Shown here one piece after another: positions 59,501-64,000 of a stretch of DNA of 64,000 nt. Position 1 is the first letter of the stretch; each line of letters starts with the position of its first letter. Source of the stretch: Chionis minor (Eukaryota; Chordata; Aves; Charadriiformes; Chionididae); assembly GCA_013398295.1 (NCBI GenBank), contig VZSF01009862.1, positions 186,001 to 250,000 of the forward strand, in the 5' to 3' direction. Position numbers and translations under genes: made by a program. Below the pieces are notes generated by a model that saw only the letters and a program-made list of their open reading frames with translations, was not told the DNA's origin and ran no database searches.

Positions 59501-62144
59501 GAGAGAAGGGAAGAGGTGTAGCGCAGCATGGAGGCTCTGTTTAGAGTGAAGGAGAAATCCTCAGGGATGTGCTCTTTCGTGAGGGTTTCACACCCTCCTT
59601 TGAAACATGTTACATGGGCTGCTGAAATTAGTCACCTTGCCTGGCAATTCCTGTGGGAGAAGTGTGGGAGCCCAGCAGAATTCCTCCTGCGTGTTTCTGG
59701 TGAAATTGCATGGTTCAGGAAACCCATGGTCTGACTATCTAGGACTGCCTAAGCATTTTCCTCTGAAACCGCTGTCCTTTGCACCTCCTTAAGTCTGTTT
59801 GCTTCCAAAAGTCATGTGGATTGCTGTAGCTTTCACTCTCCTCTGGGGGATATTTAGACACAGTTCCCAGAAATCCCTTCAAGGGTTAATACAACTGGTG
59901 GAATCCTCCAAAGCCCTTCCTGTAAGAGGGTATCTGGTACGCTGTATTCCCATGCTGCCTGGCGGGGATCCAGAACAAATGGCATTCCAGTGCCTGACAC
60001 ATTATTGTTGTCAGAGGAAACACAGCACCAGTTGCACGTGAGCAGCCAGCTTTGCCTGGGTATAATTTTGCCTTGGCCCCTCTACGGAAAGATCGGTGCC
60101 TGCCGGCTTTTGGCTGGCACGAGGAAACGCCTGGGGGAGGATGGAAATGGGCTCCTGGGCTCAGTTGCGTTCGTTGCCGCTGTTTATCTGGGCAGCGTGT
60201 TTACGCTGAAGGGGTAGGGCCCGTAAACCTGCCAGTGCTGCCGCGTGACACAGAGCTAGTCTCTGCTGCCAGAATCTCTGACGTGCCAATGGATTTGCTG
60301 CCACGGCATCTACAAGCACAGAGTTTGTATTGCTTTGAGCGGAAAAGGTGCTGAAAGGGGCAGCTTTTGTAACAACTTCTCCGATATTTCTGTGCAGGTC
60401 ATTTGAACCGATCCTTCGGCTTCTTCCGCAAGGGATCTCCCCAGTCAGCCAGCACTGGGCTACCTGGGCACTGTATAACCTGGTCTCTGTCTACCGTAAG
60501 TTCCCTTTTTTGAAATCACATCTACTGCCCTGTAAAAGTTGAGGATCCGGATATGCGCTTGTTAGCAGAAAAAGTCTTCCCAGCTTAGCTGTGTAGGTAA
60601 AGAGAACCTTCTTTGGATGCTGCCGGAACGTCCGGGCCGCACAGCCAAACAAAAACCAACGAGGCTTAGTGCGTAGGAAAATCCTTCACTGTTTTGAGCC
60701 TTCTGGCTTTGCTCTTGTGTCCTCGGCCATTTTGTGTCCTGTTTTCACAGCCGGGGCACCCCTAGCAGGCTGGCTCCATGAAAAAGCACAGTTGTGTGGC
60801 TTCTCCTTCCCCTCCTGCCACCCTTTACACCACTCCCATGGAGGTTCACGAGGACCCGTTTTCTTTTTTTCTCTGCAGCTGACAAGTACTGCCCACTGCT
60901 GATCAAAGAAGGTGGGATTCCCCTTCTGAAGGACATGATTAAAATGGCCTCAGCACGGCAAGAGACCAAGGAGATGGCCCGGTAGGAAACCACTGCGCTG
61001 TGATCAAACGTTGGGTTTAGCTTTAACTTAGTTTTTTAACTTACCACATCAAGTAAGGCTACCAAAGAAAGGCCCATGCTGCTGCGAATGAGGGGTGAGA
61101 AGCGAACGCAGGAGAACAGCAGGAAAAAGAGGATGAAAACAGAAGATTAGAGAGGTGTTTATAGGTGGGCAATGCCCACGGGTCATTCAGGGGTGGCAGG
61201 TGCCAGGCACAAACTACTTCTAGAAGTGGTTTGTTGGACAGGGAAACCACATTGCTCATGGCACCCTATGCCAATAGTGGCCAGTCATCACTATTCTCCG
61301 TGCTTGTGGGGGCTCTCTGTCCAGAGTCATACTGGCCATCCCTAAAATTGCTGGCTGCACAGTTGTGAGAGGATTTTTCCACAGGTGGAGAGAGCCTGTC
61401 AGCTTTGTGAGCTTCCCCAGCTTCCTTTGCCATGTCATCTTCCTTTGGAGTCGTTCTTTCAGTTTTCAAAGCCAGCTGCGGTTTCATTGGCAAACTGAGC
61501 GCTCCAATTTCAGACCTGCGGGATGAATGTGAAAGAGAGGGAGAGGCGGGCTGGGAATACGTTCCTTGTGGGCAGGCAGCCGGCATTCCCTGCAGCTGGA
61601 GGGTGGCTAGGTGCTGGAGGGGACTGAAGCCTGCAGAAGGCTCTCACAGCCAGGCAGATCGCGTATGGTGACAGGGCAGTGCAGGAACAGGAAAGGAAAT
61701 AGGGAAAAAAAAATAGGAAAAGCAGGGACAGATGACAGCGGAGTGAATGCCAAACGTCTATGCAGGTGTTGCCTGATGTGACTCACAGTTATGTGACAAT
61801 TTGGACGCGTGGGTGATGAATGAATGAATGGTCGCAGATGGATCTGGATGTATACTAGTGTGAAATTCCAAGGGGGTGAACTGCAAGCTCTGAGCTGCTT
61901 CCGGGGAGGCGCTGGTTTTGACACAAATAGGGGTTGACGCACATTTCGGAAGAGACAGCCTGCTGCAAACGGCACACGTTTATGTAGAGCTCAAGCTGTT
62001 GGACAGTTCTTGCAGTACTGTCCCACAACCATCATGCCGTAAGCTTTACACTAAACCCTCTCTCCTTGTCCTTGTTTTATCCATAGGAAAGTTATAGAGC
62101 ACTGCAGTAACTTTAAGGAGGAGAACATGGACACTTCCAGATAG
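50522..62144 (+). CDS. ZER1: ZER1 (zyg-11 related cell-cycle regulator), CUL2 E3 ligase substrate receptor, 15 coding exons
   Basis: This is a substrate receptor of CUL2-RING ubiquitin ligase that binds proteins with an exposed N-terminal glycine, acting with its paralogue ZYG11B. Coding exons: 50522-50679, 51536-51686, 51989-52425, 53958-54134, 55267-55381, 55895-56041, 56311-56484, 57157-57372, 58060-58101, 58448-58567, 59016-59131, 59244-59432, 60398-60495, 60879-60981, 62087-62144. They total 2301 bases, 766 aa, the same length as human ZER1. The N-terminus MASDSPESLMTLCTDYCLRN starts the VHL-box region. Leucine-rich repeats follow at about 100-300 (LVELYLTNCEKL, LISLSLFGC, LRFLNLGR, LAALDLSG, LTSLDISG). 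An ARM-like solenoid fills about 340-760. The Gly-degron pocket residues known from structures fall at Trp552, Asp556 (WNITD) and Asn597 (LLGN), all conserved. The exon ending at 57372 has a weak GTTGGT donor. The exon at 55895 begins GTGAGT. Confidence 0.97.
52656..52770. repeat. A/C-rich low-complexity tract
   Basis: A run of about 115 bases made almost only of A and C (aaacaaaac, accaaccaac and similar units) lies in the ZER1 intron after 52425. It creates long shadow reading frames on both strands that are not genes. Confidence 0.85.
53829..53870. repeat. AAT-type simple repeat
   Basis: An imperfect (AAT)n/(AATA)n run of about 40 bases lies in the ZER1 intron before the exon at 53958. 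It has no coding content. Confidence 0.8.
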
Positions 62145-64000
62145 AGGCAACCATCTAATGCCTCTTGCCAGCACTGTATCCAGCTTCTCTCTAATTCACT
62201 GTATATAGGGAGGACTCTTTCTTACCAACTCGCCTGTTGGAAGGAAACTTTATGTGTGTGTGTGAGACCCTCAGTAGATGAAGGTGAACAGGGGAGGGGG
62301 AGGGACTTTTTGCACAACAAAATGCTTTCCTTAAATTAGTGGACTTTTTTTTGTTATGAAGTTTCAGGTTGAAGTTCTGTGTGTATGATTTCTGTATAAA
62401 AAGAAAACAAAAAACAAAGACAACTACATTATGTATCTTTTAACCTTTTTATTTTAGACCACACAGAGAGCCTCAAATGATCATGAGCTTGAAGACCTAG
62501 TTGTGTGATCGCTAGTGTGACATTTTTATTTCCCACTTTTTAGAAAATTCCCTTTTGCTGTATTGCATGAGGTCCTGTAATGTCTGCAAGAACACCAGTC
62601 CTGAATCGGTATTGGCTGCTTAATGGGGTTACAGGCAGCAACAGGTTATTTATTTGGTTAGAGAGGTTGGGGGACACAATACCAGAGACTTAGACCAAAA
62701 GAACTGACCTTTTTAATGGTATTTGTAAACGGAGGAAACTGGGAAGAAAGATCTTTCAAGACAGTTCACTCCCTTAAGGGTTTTTTATAGAAGGCTCACG
62801 TTAATGGAAGCGTTGCTAACTGTGTGTGTGTCATTTGGAAGTAAGACATTCCCATTAAAGTCAAGAGGTCTGTTTTGTCCCCTTTGGCAGTACAGTAGGA
62901 TCTGCCAGCCCACCCAGCCTCGTAAGGTCAGGGATGACCAGTAAAACCAGTTACACATCCTTGCTAACACAGAGCTTTTCTCTCTAAGGGAGTCTGTGCA
63001 ACGAGGAACAAGGTTTGTTCACAAAGGGCTACACGTCTGCATTCCAGTCCTTCACCACCTTTTTAGTTGTGTTCCGTTTGTGGGGAAGGGCCCCCGCTGC
63101 CGGGGAGCTGCTCTCCCCTCTGCATCATAAGCTCTACTAGGCCCCAGTCCAGAGAGGCTCCTGCCACTTGTGCAAGTCCCAGTAATGGACTGGAGCTGTT
63201 CTGCTTTTTTTCAGTGCAAACCGTGCTCAGTGGCAAAGTAATATCCCTTCATGGGAGAGATGACAGCAGAAATGCAGTAACTGGAGGTGCTGAAGTCCTC
63301 TTCTGAGACTGGGGGCTTCCCAGGCACCCTTTGGAGGGCGATCCCATGAAACAGCACTTCTTGTTCCACCCCAGCATCTTCCCCCTCTTCTGGGAAGCAA
63401 AAGGCCCTGTTCCTGCCTGACTGCCACCCGCACTTAGCGGTGCAGTCCCGCTCACGTCTGCAGCGTTACTCCACTCCGTGCGGTGCAGGAGAGTCCCACC
63501 GAGGTGGCCTTCACCCGTGAGACTCGGCACCTGTAAAGGCTCCAGCAGCCAAAGGCCGAGGTTTGCTTCACAGCCAGACACTCAGCGCCACACTGCGCGC
63601 TCCTTCCTCAGAGCCCTCTGCTTGCCGCGGTTCTTCCACAACGCCCAAATCTGCCCTTAGAAGGGATTTAGACAAGATTTTATGCCTGGTAGCAGTAAGA
63701 GGAGACCATGGCCACACGAGCTGGGGCATTTTGGGCCTCTGAGCACAGTAACCCTTGCTGCTCTCTTCCCTTGGATATGTTGCTCTCAGATTTGACTCGC
63801 TGCTATGAGGTTCTTCTAATGCTCAGAGCTACCATTGGCATTGCTGAGCACATTAGAGATGGATCCTAGATACACAAACTGACACTTTAAATGACAAAAC
63901 ACAGCCGCCCTGGAGAGGTTTACTTTTTTTGCCAATATGGTGTTATTACTCGATGTCTTTTTTTTTTTTTCTCATTTTAACCATACGTCATTTGTTTTGA
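62145..64000 (+). other. ZER1: ZER1 3'UTR and downstream flank
   Basis: No further coding exon is recognised. An ATTAAA at 62854-62859, followed by a GT-rich stretch (ggtctgttttgtcc), is the best polyadenylation candidate and gives a 3'UTR of about 0.7 kb. No AATAAA is present up to the window end, so longer transcripts are possible. A short TG repeat lies near 62254. By synteny ZDHHC12 should follow beyond 64000, but nothing of it is visible. Confidence 0.5.

Noticed and set aside
1..64000. CRISPR arrays, operons, prophage, tRNA or rRNA genes
   Set aside because: I read the window for these and saw none. The spliced genes and CR1 repeats show it is vertebrate nuclear DNA, so bacterial feature types do not apply.

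Overview
This is vertebrate nuclear DNA, almost certainly from a bird. It holds long intron-split genes with GT-AG junctions and CpG-island promoters. Its only recognisable interspersed repeats are CR1 LINEs, the typical avian and reptilian retrotransposon. The gene order matches the human 9q34.11 block (LRRC8A, KYAT1, SPOUT1, ENDOG, TBC1D13, ZER1), which as I recall lies on chicken chromosome 17. Compact introns and GC-rich gene starts that break the assembly fit a microchromosome.

Layout. (1) 1-7.4 kb is the non-coding 5' part of a leftward gene, inferred from synteny to be LRRC8A. It has a CpG island with YY1-type motifs, a spliced 5'UTR exon carrying a short upstream ORF, and intron with one CR1 fragment. 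(2) 7.5-13.1 kb has no gene I recognise. (3) KYAT1 runs rightward, with a TATA-box candidate promoter at 13.13 kb and twelve coding exons at 14436-20043 (425 aa). (4) SPOUT1 runs rightward from a CpG/E-box/CCAAT promoter, with twelve exons at 21673-26773 (377 aa). (5) ENDOG runs leftward with three exons from 27872. Its first exon runs into a 292-base N gap, so the N-terminus is missing. Its 3' part is duplicated beside a foreign 311-bp piece, almost certainly an assembly error. (6) TBC1D13 runs leftward with twelve exons at 34995-44278 (399 aa); its last intron contains a 5'-truncated CR1. (7) ZER1 runs rightward from a CRE/ETS-rich CpG promoter at 45.3-45.6 kb, with a non-coding first exon, a 4.8 kb intron and fifteen coding exons at 50522-62144 (766 aa). 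Its 3'UTR runs toward the window end.

The five protein-coding genes were reconstructed exon by exon. All reading frames close across the junctions, and the lengths agree with the human proteins as I remember them. The genes are unrelated in function: amino-acid transamination, RNA methylation, mitochondrial nuclease, Rab GAP and N-degron ubiquitin ligase receptor. They are neighbours through old linkage, not because they form a pathway.

I found no convincing undescribed system. The points most worth checking are the ENDOG assembly artefact and its unplaced insert, the short upstream ORFs in two 5'UTRs, exons that begin with donor-like sequence directly after the acceptor, a weak ZER1 donor, and two similar CR1 copies in inverted orientation, one of them inside the TBC1D13-ZER1 divergent promoter.
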